Shown one piece after another: positions 48,548 to 57,282 of a stretch of 64,000 bases of DNA. The translations under genes and the position numbers were made by a program. The notes under the pieces were generated by a model that was not told the DNA's origin, ran no database searches, and saw only the letters and a program-made list of their open reading frames with translations. Positions within the stretch are counted from its first letter, which is position 1. Each line of letters opens with the position of its first letter. Origin of the DNA: Rothia halotolerans (GTDB lineage: Bacteria; Actinomycetota; Actinomycetes; Actinomycetales; Micrococcaceae); the NCBI RefSeq assembly GCF_004136635.1, contig NZ_NOIU01000004.1, positions 1 through 64,000 on the forward strand, given 5' to 3'.

Positions 48548-49820
48548 CACCCTCCTGCCCCCGCGCCGCCGGGCCCTCGCGAGGACGCCCCGCGCCCGCG
48601 GCTGGACCGTCGTCGCCTCCCAGGCCGTGGCGAACCTGGGGTTCTACGCCGTCGTGCCCTTCCTGACGGACCATCTGGCGGGCGGGATGGGGCTCTCGGC
48701 GGCGCTGGTCGGCGTCGTGCTGGGGGTCAGGACCGCGGCCCAGCAGGGACTGTTCGTGGTCGGGGGCACGCTCGCGGACCGCTTCGGCCCCCGCGCGCTG
48801 GGCCTCGCCGGGTGCGCCCTACGCGTGCTCGGGTTCGTCCTGCTCGGGGTGGGGACCAACTACCCCGCGGTGCTCGTCGCGGCGGCCCTCACCGGGCTCG
48901 GCGGCGCCCTGTTCTCCCCGGCCTTCGAGTCCACGCTGACCCGCGTGGCCGGCGAGGAGGAGAGCGGGGTGGGGCGGCGCGCGTGGTTCGCCCGCTTCGC
49001 CGCCGTCGGGGAGACCGGCGCCCTGGTGGGGCCGGCCCTGGGCGGGCTGCTGTTGGGAGTCTCCTTCCTGGCCGTCTGCCTGATCAGCGCCGGGCTGTTC
49101 CTGGCGCTCGGCCTCCTCCTGGGCCTCGCGATGCCCCGCCACGCGCCGGCGCAGCCCCGCGTCGCCGGGAGCTGGCGCCTCGCGCTGGCCAACCGGCGGT
49201 TCCTCGCCTTCGCGGCGCTGTACTCCGGCTGCCTGTTCACCTGGAACCAGCTCTACTTCGCGATGCCGCTGGAGCTCTCCGCGCATCCCGACGCCGTCGC
49301 CGTCACGGCCCTGATGTTCGCCCTGGCCTCGCTCGTCGTCGCCGTCCTCCAGATCCCCGTGACGCGCTGGATCGGGGAGAGCCCGCTCGGGACGGCGATC
49401 CCGCTCGGCTTCCTCGTCATGGCGGCCTCCATGGGGGTCGTCCCGCTCGGCCGGGAGCTCGGGGCACCCCCGGCCGCGGCGGTCGTGGCGGCCGCCGTGG
49501 TGCTCGCCGCGGGCCACATGGTCGCGGTGCCCACTGCGCTCGCGGCCGTGGCGGAGCTCGCCGGCACCGACCCGCCCGGCGCCTACCACGGCCTGCTGGC
49601 CACCTGCGGCGGCGCGGCGGTGCTGGCCGGCAACGCCCTCATCGGACCCCTCCTCACCCCTGCCGAGCACGGCGTCCCGGCGCCGGGTTGGGCCGTGCTC
49701 GCGGCCGTCCCCGCCTGCTGCGCCCTGGGCCTGCGCCTCCTGCTCCGCACCGACCACCATCACCGCGCGCACGCCGGGCCCCGGCGGGCCGGCGCCGCCT
49801 CCCGAAAGGAAAACCCATGA
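48540..49820 (+). CDS. MFS exporter in the ABC operon (CntE-like candidate)
   Basis: 426 residues from GTG 48540, overlapping the ATPase gene by 8 bp. About 12 helices; MFS signature GGTLADRFGPRALGLAG after helix 2. C-terminus is His-rich (DHHHRAHAGPRR), suggesting possible metal contact. An MFS exporter inside a peptide/nickel-type ABC operon is the gene set of the staphylopine-type systems, where CntE exports the metallophore and the ABC part re-imports the metal complex. The nicotianamine-like synthase genes of that system are not present here. Confidence 0.85.
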   Translation: MSNTLLPPRRRALARTPRARGWTVVASQAVANLGFYAVVPFLTDHLAGGMGLSAALVGVVLGVRTAAQQGLFVVGGTLADRFGPRALGLAGCALRVLGFVLLGVGTNYPAVLVAAALTGLGGALFSPAFESTLTRVAGEEESGVGRRAWFARFAAVGETGALVGPALGGLLLGVSFLAVCLISAGLFLALGLLLGLAMPRHAPAQPRVAGSWRLALANRRFLAFAALYSGCLFTWNQLYFAMPLELSAHPDAVAVTALMFALASLVVAVLQIPVTRWIGESPLGTAIPLGFLVMAASMGVVPLGRELGAPPAAAVVAAAVVLAAGHMVAVPTALAAVAELAGTDPPGAYHGLLATCGGAAVLAGNALIGPLLTPAEHGVPAPGWAVLAAVPACCALGLRLLLRTDHHHRAHAGPRRAGAASRKENP

Positions 49821-51328
49821 AACCTCAGCAGCACGTCCTCAAACGCCGCACCCTCCTCGCCGCCGTGGCCGGCGCCCCGCTCCTGGTGGGGCTCAGCGCC
49901 TGCGCCGGAGGCTCGCAGACGGCCTCCTCGGACGCCTCGGGGCGCATCAAGCTCGCCATGCTCCAGCCGCCGCGCAGCGCCCTGTCCCCCTTCAGCGACG
50001 ATGCCTTCAAGCTCTCGCGCTGGTCCACGGCCGAGCCGCTGATCCTGCTGGACGAGAACGGCGACCCCGAGCCCCTGCTGGCCACCTCCTGGGAGCAGAC
50101 GGACGGCCGGACCTGGCGCTTCACCATCCGGGAGGACGTCACCTTCCACGACGGCGCCGCGCTCGACGCCGCCGCGGTGGTCACCGCCCTGCGGGCGGCG
50201 ATCGACGCCTCCCCGAAGCCCCGGATCCTGGACGGCGTCGAGATGGAGGTCGAGGAGGTGGACTCCCGCACCGTGCAGGTGCGGACCGCCGAGGAGGACC
50301 CCCTGGTCCCCGGCCGGCTCTCCAGCCCGCAGCTGGTCATCCTCAGCCCCGAGGCCTACGCCGGGCCGACCGTGAGCCCGGTCGGCCGCGGCACCGGCGC
50401 CTTCGAGCTCACCGAGGTGGACGGGACCACCGCGGCCACGCTGGAGCGCTACGAGGACTACTGGGGCGACCGCGCGGCGTCGGCGGGCATCGACGTGAGC
50501 TTCGTGCCGGACGGCACCGCCCGCGGGGCCGCGCTGCGCACCGGCGAGGCGCAGCTGGTCGAGGCGATCCCCGTCTCCCAGGTCGCGCTGCTGGACGAGG
50601 AGCTCGTCCACGAGGTGCCCATGCCGCGCACCAACACCCTCTACCTCAACGTCACCTCCCCGACCTTCTCCGACCCGGCGATGCGCGCGGTGGTGCGCGA
50701 GGCCGTGGACCGGGAGGGGCTGGTGGAGAGCGTCTACGAGGGCCACGCCGACGCCGCCTCGGGCCTGCTGGGCCCGGCCGTCCCCTGGGCCGCCGAGCTG
50801 CGCGAGGAGCCCAGGTACCGGCCGGCGGGGACGCCCTCGGGCCAGAAGGTCACCATCGGCACCTTCACCGACCGCTCGGAGCTGCCCGAGGTGGCGGTCG
50901 CGCTGGAGGCCGCGCTCGAGCAGCGCGGCTTCGAGGTGGAGCAGGACGTCCGGGAGTACGCCAACATCGAGCAGGATGCGCTCGACGGCGCCTTCGACAT
51001 CTTCATCCTCTCCCGCGCCACGATCCTCGACTCCGGCGACCCGGTCGCCTACATGGTCTCCGACTTCGGCTCGGCGGGGTCCTTCAACCTCTCCCAGATC
51101 GACGACCCGGCCGTGGACGAGGCGCTGAAGGCGGCATCGGCGGCCCCGGTGGGCGAGGAACGGCGCCGGGCGATCATGGCCGCCGAGCGCGTGATCCTCG
51201 AGACCGACGCCGCGATCCCGCTGCTGCACGAGCGCGTGATCCAGGGCGAGGCGGAGAACCTCAGCGGGGCCCTGCGCGACCCCCGCGAGCGCGCCCTGGT
51301 GGACTCCCGCACCGAGATCGGGAGCTGA
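49817..51328 (+). CDS. ABC transporter substrate-binding lipoprotein (SBP_bac_5; peptide/nickel type)
   Basis: 503 residues from ATG 49817 (ATGA overlap with the MFS gene; AAAGGA upstream). Lipobox GLSAC with Cys29; the signal also has KRRTLL, so Tat export is possible. Family blocks PLLATSWEQTDGRTWRFTIR, DVTFHDGAALDAAAVV, PVGRGTGAFELTE, and ILSRATILDSGDPVAYMVS. Binds the ligand (peptide, nickel or metallophore complex) for the fused permease next to it. Confidence 0.92.
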   Translation: MKPQQHVLKRRTLLAAVAGAPLLVGLSACAGGSQTASSDASGRIKLAMLQPPRSALSPFSDDAFKLSRWSTAEPLILLDENGDPEPLLATSWEQTDGRTWRFTIREDVTFHDGAALDAAAVVTALRAAIDASPKPRILDGVEMEVEEVDSRTVQVRTAEEDPLVPGRLSSPQLVILSPEAYAGPTVSPVGRGTGAFELTEVDGTTAATLERYEDYWGDRAASAGIDVSFVPDGTARGAALRTGEAQLVEAIPVSQVALLDEELVHEVPMPRTNTLYLNVTSPTFSDPAMRAVVREAVDREGLVESVYEGHADAASGLLGPAVPWAAELREEPRYRPAGTPSGQKVTIGTFTDRSELPEVAVALEAALEQRGFEVEQDVREYANIEQDALDGAFDIFILSRATILDSGDPVAYMVSDFGSAGSFNLSQIDDPAVDEALKAASAAPVGEERRRAIMAAERVILETDAAIPLLHERVIQGEAENLSGALRDPRERALVDSRTEIGS

Positions 51329-51331
51329 TCG

Positions 51332-53053
51332 ATGCTCCGTGCCCTCATCCCCGCCGCCTCGCGGCTGGTGACGGCTGCCGCGGTGGTCTGCTTCGTCGGC
51401 ATGCTGCCGTTCCTCTCCGGCCAGGACCCCGCCGCCGCGGTGCTGCGCGCCCGCTCCGCCGAGCAGCTGATGACCCAGGAGGCTCTCGACGCCGTCCGCC
51501 GGGGCCTCGGCCTCGGCGAGACCGCGTGGCAGACCCTGGGCCTGTGGTTCGGCCGCCTGCTGCACGGGGACCTCGGGACCTCCTGGGTCTCCGGGGCGCC
51601 GGTGGGTCCCTCGGTGCTCTCGGCCCTCGGGGTGTCCCTGCTGCTGATGGGGGTCGCGATCCTCGTGGCCCTGGCCGTCGCGGGGCTGGTGTGTTTGGGT
51701 CCGGTCCGGGCCGGGATGCGCGGGCGGCCGGCCACGGGCTCGGGGGCGCTGAGCGCGGCGCTGACCGCGCTGCCGGAGTTCCTGCTGGGCGCGGTGCTGC
51801 TGGTGGTGCTCTCGGTGTGGCTCGGGCTGCTGCCGCCGTACGGGTGGGGGACGCCGTCGAACGTCGTGCTGCCCGCCCTGGCCATGGGGCTCCCGGCGGG
51901 CGGACTGCTGGGGCGGCTGCTCGCCGAGGCGATCACCTCCGCCTACCGGGAGCCGTGGGTGCAGACCTGGATCATGTCCGGGTGGACCCGCGGGGAGGTG
52001 CTGCGCGGGACGCTGCGGCGGGCGGTGCCTCCGGTGCTGCCCCAGATCGGGCTGGTGATGGTCGGGCTGACGGGCGGCGCCGTCGCCGTGGAGCAGATCT
52101 TCACCGTGCCGGGCCTGGGCCGCACCGCCCTCGGCGCGGCGGCCAGCAGCGACCTGCCGATGCTGCAGGCGTGCGTGCTCGTCCTGCTCGCGATCGGCGT
52201 GCTCGCCGGGTCGGGGAGCCGGCTGCTGGGCCGCCGCCTGCTGGGGCCGGCGATGGCGGCCCAGGCGATGACGGAGGGGCAGCGGGCGCCGGTGCTGCGC
52301 CGCGGCTGGTGGATCGTGCCGGCCGCGTGCGGCGTCGTGCTGCTGGGGGTCATCGTCCTCGGCGTGCCGCTGGACGCCTACGGGACCGGCCTGCCGCGGC
52401 TCGCGGCGCCGGGGACCGAGGGCGCCTCGGGGGTCGCCGTGCTCGGGGCCGATGCCTCGGGGCGTGACGTGCTGGCCCGGGTGGGGCACGGCGCGCTGGC
52501 CACGATCCTGCTGGCGCTGGCCTGCGTGCTGTTTTGCTGGGTGATCGGCCTGCTGGCCGGAACCGTCCCGGCGCTGAGCACGGGGCCGTTCGAGGCCGCC
52601 AACGCGGTGCCGCCCGTCCTGGCGGGCATGGTGGTCGCTGCGCTGATGGGGCCGAGCGCGCAGGGCGCGGTGATCGCGGTGCTGGCCGTCTCCTGGGCGC
52701 CCCTGGCGGCCCACACGGCGTCGCTGGTGGAGGAGGCCAACGCGACCGCCTACTCGCGGATGGCGCCGCTGCTGGGGATCTCCCGGACCCGGCTGGTGCT
52801 GACCAAGCTGCTGCCGGGGGTCTCCGGGCCGGTGTTCCGGCACGCCATGCTGCGCCTGCCCGGCACGGCCCTGGCGCTGGCGGCGCTGGGCTTCCTGGGG
52901 CTGGGGCCGCAGCCGCCGACGCCGGACTGGGGGCTGCTGCTCAACGAGGGCATCGACTACATCGAGCGCGCTCCGTGGGTCGCGGCGGCGCCGATGCTGG
53001 CGCTGATCGCGCTGTCGGTGCTGGCGGTCTCGCTCTCCTCGCGCAGGGCGTAG
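51332..53053 (+). CDS. Fused double permease of the nickel/peptide-type ABC transporter
   Basis: 573 residues joining two permease halves (DppB-like and DppC-like), separated near residue 325 (QRAPVLRRGWWI). First half: ALTALPEFLLGAVLLVVLS and EAA-type loop EAITSAYREPWVQTWIMSGW; second half: HTASLVEEANATAYSRMAPLLG. About 12 helices in all. The start is ATG 51332, 3 nt after the lipoprotein stop. With fused ATPases the whole importer is coded by only three genes, a compact form seen in some actinobacteria. Confidence 0.9.
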   Translation: MLRALIPAASRLVTAAAVVCFVGMLPFLSGQDPAAAVLRARSAEQLMTQEALDAVRRGLGLGETAWQTLGLWFGRLLHGDLGTSWVSGAPVGPSVLSALGVSLLLMGVAILVALAVAGLVCLGPVRAGMRGRPATGSGALSAALTALPEFLLGAVLLVVLSVWLGLLPPYGWGTPSNVVLPALAMGLPAGGLLGRLLAEAITSAYREPWVQTWIMSGWTRGEVLRGTLRRAVPPVLPQIGLVMVGLTGGAVAVEQIFTVPGLGRTALGAAASSDLPMLQACVLVLLAIGVLAGSGSRLLGRRLLGPAMAAQAMTEGQRAPVLRRGWWIVPAACGVVLLGVIVLGVPLDAYGTGLPRLAAPGTEGASGVAVLGADASGRDVLARVGHGALATILLALACVLFCWVIGLLAGTVPALSTGPFEAANAVPPVLAGMVVAALMGPSAQGAVIAVLAVSWAPLAAHTASLVEEANATAYSRMAPLLGISRTRLVLTKLLPGVSGPVFRHAMLRLPGTALALAALGFLGLGPQPPTPDWGLLLNEGIDYIERAPWVAAAPMLALIALSVLAVSLSSRRA

Positions 53054-53068
53054 GCGCAGGACGCCCCG

Positions 53069-54073
53069 CTAGGCCACCGAGCCCCGTTCCACCAGCGGCA
53101 TGGGGACGAGCGTGGCGGGTGCGGGAGCCTCCTCGTCCAGCAGCATGCGCGCACCCAGCGCGCCCATCTCGCGGTAGGGCAGCCGCATGGTGGTCAGCGG
53201 CGGGTGCAGGTAGGTGGCGAGCTGCTCGTCGTCGAAGGACATCACGGCGACGTCGTGGGGCACGCGCAGGCCGCGCTCCTGAAGCGCCTGGTAGGCGCCG
53301 AAGGCGACCCTGTCATTGGCCGTCAGGATCGCGGTGAACGACGCCGCGTCGTCGAGCATCCGCAGGGTCCCGCGGTAGCCCAGCTCCGGCTCCCACTCGT
53401 GGCCCTCGGCCTCCGCGGCGAAATCCAGACCGGCGGCAGCCATCGCGGCGTCGATCCCGGCGTAGCGCTGGGGGATGGTCGCGGAGAGGTAAGGGTCCAG
53501 GACCCTCTCCGAGCGGCCGATGAAGGCGATGCGGCGGTGCCCGGCCGCCAGCAGCCGGTTCACTGCAGCCTCCCCGGCATCCTGCTCGGCGGGGAGGATG
53601 GCGGGCAGCCCGTCGGCGACGCCGTTGATCAGCACGGTCCGCTTGCCGCGCGGCAGCGCCGGCAGACCCACCTTCCGGGCGCTCATGAAGCCGAAGAGCA
53701 GGCCGTCCACGCGGCGCTCCAGCATCGAGGCCACGACCTTCTCGAGCCGCTCCGGGCGCTCGCCGACCTCCGCCATGAGCACCGTGTACCCGCGCTCCTC
53801 CGCCGCGTCGAGGGCGCCGCGGATCATGGCCGAGGCGTACCGGGTGACCGTGACGCCGTCCGAGACGAAGGCGAGCGAGCGGGTCCTGCCGGTGCGCAGG
53901 CTGCGGGCGGTGGGATCGGGGGAGTAGTCCAGCCGCTCCGCCGCCTCGCGGACCCGCTCCGCGGCCTCCTCGGAGATGCGGGTGTTCCGCCGCCCGTTGA
54001 GGACGAGGCTGACCGTGGTCACCGAGAGGCCTGCCTCGCGGGCGACGTCGGCCTGGGTGGCCCTCTTCTTCAT
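53069..54073 (-). CDS. LacI-family regulator of the sucrose locus (ScrR-like)
   Basis: 334 residues from ATG 54073 with GGAGGGA upstream; the frame open to 54211 lacks a start signal. Helix-turn-helix ATQADVAREAGLSVTTVSLV, hinge region ARSLRTGRTRSLAFV, sugar-binding domain with VDGLLFGF, GHRRIAFIGRSER and AVMSFDDEQLATYLHPPLTT. Convergent with the ABC permease gene and divergent from the symporter, which it presumably represses. Confidence 0.88.
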   Translation of the reverse strand: MKKRATQADVAREAGLSVTTVSLVLNGRRNTRISEEAAERVREAAERLDYSPDPTARSLRTGRTRSLAFVSDGVTVTRYASAMIRGALDAAEERGYTVLMAEVGERPERLEKVVASMLERRVDGLLFGFMSARKVGLPALPRGKRTVLINGVADGLPAILPAEQDAGEAAVNRLLAAGHRRIAFIGRSERVLDPYLSATIPQRYAGIDAAMAAAGLDFAAEAEGHEWEPELGYRGTLRMLDDAASFTAILTANDRVAFGAYQALQERGLRVPHDVAVMSFDDEQLATYLHPPLTTMRLPYREMGALGARMLLDEEAPAPATLVPMPLVERGSVA

Positions 54074-54160
54074 CTTCCGTCCCTCCGGGCCGTCCTGCAC
54101 GCACGGCGCGGGCTGCCCGCGCGCTGGCACCACTGTATCGGGAGGGGGCGGAAGTGACGC

Positions 54161-54207
54161 GTGACACCCGGGGAAAACGGTGCTAGCGTACCTGCTAAGT
54201 CGATTTA
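54161..54207 (+). promoter_or_regulatory. Promoter and LacI-type operator of the sucrose operon
   Basis: GTGACA (54161-54166), 17-bp spacer, TAGCGT (54184-54189), and the near-palindrome TAAGTCGATTTA (54196-54207, central CG) at the expected transcript start. Good match for ScrR-type repression. Confidence 0.6.
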
Positions 54208-54265
54208 TCAAAGACCGGAGGCCTCAGCGTGGAGCCTCTGCCCTGAAACATCAAGGAGCGGCGAC

Positions 54266-55579
54266 GTGGCCCTATCCTCTTCGACCTTCAAGAACCCCTC
54301 GTACCTGCAGAGCTCCCTGACGCTCCTGCTCTTCTTCGCCTCCTGGGGCGTGTGGTGGTCCTTCTTCCAGATCTGGCTCACCGACCCGGACTCGGGACTC
54401 GGGCTCAACGGCTCGCAGGTGGGTACCATCTACTCGGTCAACTCGGCCGGGACCCTGATCATCATGCTGCTGTACGGGACGCTGCAGGACCGGCTGCGGA
54501 TCAAGCGGCACCTGGTGATCTTCGCCGCGGCGATCATGACGCTGGTCGGGCCGTTCGCCATCTGGGTCTACCGGCCCCTGCTGGAGAGCGCCTTCGCGGT
54601 CGGGGTGGTCGTGGGCGCCGTCGTGCTCTCGGCCGGCTTCATGGCCGCCGCGGGGCTGCTCGAGGCCTTCTCCGAGCGGCTGAGCCGGGCCTTCAACTAT
54701 GAGTACGGCCAGGCCCGGATGTGGGGCTCCTTCGGCTACGCCGTCGTCGCGCTGATCGCGGGCTTCCTGTTCACCGTGAACCCGGCGCTGAACTTCTGGC
54801 TGGGCTCCCTCTTCGGGCTGCTCTGCCTGCTCGTGCTCCTGCTCTGGAAGAGCCCGGCGGTCCCCCGCGACGCCGCGACCACCGTGGACCCGACCGACGT
54901 CGAGAACACCCCGGGCCTGCGCGAGATGGCCGGCGTGCTGCGCTCCCCGGCGCTGTGGGCGATGATCGTCTTCGTCCTGCTTTCCTGGACTTTCTACACC
55001 GTCTTCGACCAGCAGATGTTCCCGGAGTTCTACACGCAGCTCTTCGACACGCCCGAGCACGGGCAGCAGGTCTACGGCGTGCTGAACTCGGTGCAGGTCT
55101 TCCTCGAGGCGATCATGCTCGGCCTGGTGCCGATCCTCATGCACAGGATCGGGGTCAAGAACACCCTGATGCTCGGGATGCTGGTGATGTTCCTGCGCAT
55201 CCTGGGCTGTGCGGTCTTCCACGACCCCGTGGTCATCTCCTTCGTCAAGATGTTCCACGCCCCCGAGGTCGCGCTGTGCATCCTGCCGGTCTTCCGGTAC
55301 TTCACGCTCCACTTCAACCCGGCGCTGTCCGCGACGATGTACATGGTGGGCTTCCAGGTCGCCTCGCAGGTCGGGAACATCGTCCTCTCCCCGGTGCTGG
55401 GCGCGCTGCGCGACGGCATCGGCTACCAGCCCACCTTCTTCGTGATCGCCGGCATCGTGCTGATCGCCGGGATCTACGGCATCCTCGTGCTGAAGAGGGA
55501 CGACCAGCAGGTCGACGGCGACCCCTTCGCCCGCCGCGCCGCACGCCAGAACACGACCAAGGAAGAGGTCCAGCGATGA
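54266..55579 (+). CDS. MFS oligosaccharide:H+ symporter (sucrose uptake)
   Basis: 437 residues from GTG 54266 with AAGGAG 7 nt upstream (longer frame to 54161 covers the promoter). LacY/CscB-like build: FFASWGVWWSFFQIWLTD at the start, GTLQDRLRIKRHL loop after helix 2, FSERLSRAFNYEYGQARMWG in the LacY-like centre and FDQQMFPEFYTQLFD. These import disaccharides by proton symport. Overlaps the GH32 gene by 4 bp, so sucrose or a fructoside is the likely substrate. Confidence 0.9.
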   Translation: MALSSSTFKNPSYLQSSLTLLLFFASWGVWWSFFQIWLTDPDSGLGLNGSQVGTIYSVNSAGTLIIMLLYGTLQDRLRIKRHLVIFAAAIMTLVGPFAIWVYRPLLESAFAVGVVVGAVVLSAGFMAAAGLLEAFSERLSRAFNYEYGQARMWGSFGYAVVALIAGFLFTVNPALNFWLGSLFGLLCLLVLLLWKSPAVPRDAATTVDPTDVENTPGLREMAGVLRSPALWAMIVFVLLSWTFYTVFDQQMFPEFYTQLFDTPEHGQQVYGVLNSVQVFLEAIMLGLVPILMHRIGVKNTLMLGMLVMFLRILGCAVFHDPVVISFVKMFHAPEVALCILPVFRYFTLHFNPALSATMYMVGFQVASQVGNIVLSPVLGALRDGIGYQPTFFVIAGIVLIAGIYGILVLKRDDQQVDGDPFARRAARQNTTKEEVQR

Positions 55580-57084
55580 CCGAGCAGACCGTCGAGCCGA
55601 ACCTGTCCGAGCAGCTCCGCCGCGCGGAGGCGGCCAACGCCGCCCTGCGCCGGCAGCTGAACCCGCGTTGGTACCCGACCTTCCACATCGCGGCCCCGGC
55701 GGGTTGGATCAACGACCCCAACGGGCTGTGCTTCTTCCAGGGCCGCTACCAGGTCTACTTCCAGCACAACCCCGCCAGCGCGCGGCACCACTTGATGCAC
55801 TGGGGCCACGTGTCCAGCGAGGACCTGGTGACCTGGCGCCGCGAGCCGATCGCGCTGGCCCCCACACTGGAGGCCGACCGCGACGGCGTCTTCTCCGGCT
55901 CCGCGGTGGTGGGCGACGACGGCCGGCTGTACGCCTTCTACACCGGCCACCGCTGGCGCAACGGCGTGAACGAGGACGAGGGGAACCTCCAGGTCCAATG
56001 CCTCGCGGTCTCCGAGGACGGGGTGAGCTTCGAGAAGCGGGGCGTCGTCGTCGAGGGCCCCGAGGACCTGCTGCACTTCCGCGACCCCAAGGTCTGGCGC
56101 ACCGGCGGGACCTGGTGGATGGTCTTCGGCGCCTGCTCGGCGGAACGCCGCGGGGAGGTCTGGCTGTACCGCTCCGAGAACCTCCTCGACTGGGAGTTCG
56201 ACCGGGTGCTCTTCCGGGACCCGGACCCCGAGGCCTACATGCTGGAGTGCCCCGACATGTTCCCGCTGGAGAATAAGTGGGTGATCCTGTACTGCCCCAT
56301 GGGCCCGCGCGAGGACGGCTTCCGGGCCCGCAACACCCACAACGCCGGATACGTGGTCGGCGAGTGGGAGCCGGGCGGGGAATTCCGCCAGCTCACCGAG
56401 TACCGGCCGCTGGACTGGGGGCACCAGTTCTACGCCCCGCAGACCTTCGAGGCCCCGGACGGGCGCCGCATCGCCTTCGGCTGGATGGGGTCCTTCGAGA
56501 TCCCCGTGCCCACCCAGGCCGAGGACGCCTGGTGCGGCCAGCTGACCGTGCCGAGGGAGCTGACGCTGGACGCCGACCTGCGGCTGCGCAACCGGCCCGT
56601 GGCGGAGATCGAGCGGCTGCGCACCGGCTCACGCGAGTCCGGGCCCTTCGAGGTGGGGCTCAACGACGACGTCGTGCTCCTCGAGGACGCGGAGGCCTAC
56701 GAGATCGAGCTGGAGGTAGACCTCGCGCGGACCACCTCCGAGCGGGTCGCGCTGAAGCTGGGGCTGACCCGGGACGGCAGCCACACCCTGGTCGCCTACG
56801 ACGACCTCCTCGGCCGCGTGGTCCTCGACCGGCACGCCGCGGCCCACGGCGACCGCGGCCAGCGCGGCGCCCCCTTCCCGGGCGGGGACCGCCTGCGGCT
56901 GCGGGTCCTGGTGGACCGGGGCTCGGTGGAGGTCTTCGTGGACGACGGCGCGGAGTCGGTCTCCTCGTTCGCCTTCCCCGCCGAGGGGCCCCGCGCGGCG
57001 GTGCTCAGCTCCGAGTCCGGGAGCATCGCCGTCGAGTCGCTGAGGGTGCACCGGCTGCGCAGCGCGTGGGAGGAGACGGAGTAG
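55576..57084 (+). CDS. GH32 sucrose/fructoside hydrolase (invertase)
   Basis: 502 residues from ATG 55576. Catalytic triad of family GH32: nucleophile Asp47 in GWINDPNG, transition-state Asp170 in HFRDPKVW, acid/base Glu224 in LECPDMFP. C-terminal beta-sandwich ends with RVLVDRGSVEVFVDDG. No signal peptide, so it cleaves imported sucrose in the cytosol, matching the symporter. It follows uptake of free sucrose (MFS, not PTS), so it acts as sucrose hydrolase rather than on sucrose-6-phosphate. Confidence 0.94.
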   Translation: MTEQTVEPNLSEQLRRAEAANAALRRQLNPRWYPTFHIAAPAGWINDPNGLCFFQGRYQVYFQHNPASARHHLMHWGHVSSEDLVTWRREPIALAPTLEADRDGVFSGSAVVGDDGRLYAFYTGHRWRNGVNEDEGNLQVQCLAVSEDGVSFEKRGVVVEGPEDLLHFRDPKVWRTGGTWWMVFGACSAERRGEVWLYRSENLLDWEFDRVLFRDPDPEAYMLECPDMFPLENKWVILYCPMGPREDGFRARNTHNAGYVVGEWEPGGEFRQLTEYRPLDWGHQFYAPQTFEAPDGRRIAFGWMGSFEIPVPTQAEDAWCGQLTVPRELTLDADLRLRNRPVAEIERLRTGSRESGPFEVGLNDDVVLLEDAEAYEIELEVDLARTTSERVALKLGLTRDGSHTLVAYDDLLGRVVLDRHAAAHGDRGQRGAPFPGGDRLRLRVLVDRGSVEVFVDDGAESVSSFAFPAEGPRAAVLSSESGSIAVESLRVHRLRSAWEETE

Positions 57085-57226
57085 GGGAGCAGGGCAGAGG
57101 AGGCCCGAAGGGGCGAGAGGCGCGCCGGAGGGCTGGCGCCTGAGGGACGGTGCTCTCCGGCAGCACTCTCCGGGCGGTGCCCTCCGGCCGGCGTCTTCTG
57201 GACGGCGTCTTCCGGCGCCTTCCGGA

Positions 57227-57268
57227 TGGCACCCGCCGGGTGGCGCCCGCCGGGTGGCGCCCGCCGGG
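57227..57268. repeat. Three 14-bp direct repeats after the GH32 gene
   Basis: TGGCACCCGCCGGG followed by two copies of TGGCGCCCGCCGGG, just before the convergent end of the nitronate monooxygenase gene. Surrounding 57085-57226 is GC-rich with degenerate CTCCGG/GCGTCTTC copies and no gene. Confidence 0.85.
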
Positions 57269-57282
57269 TCAGCGCCCTCCGT

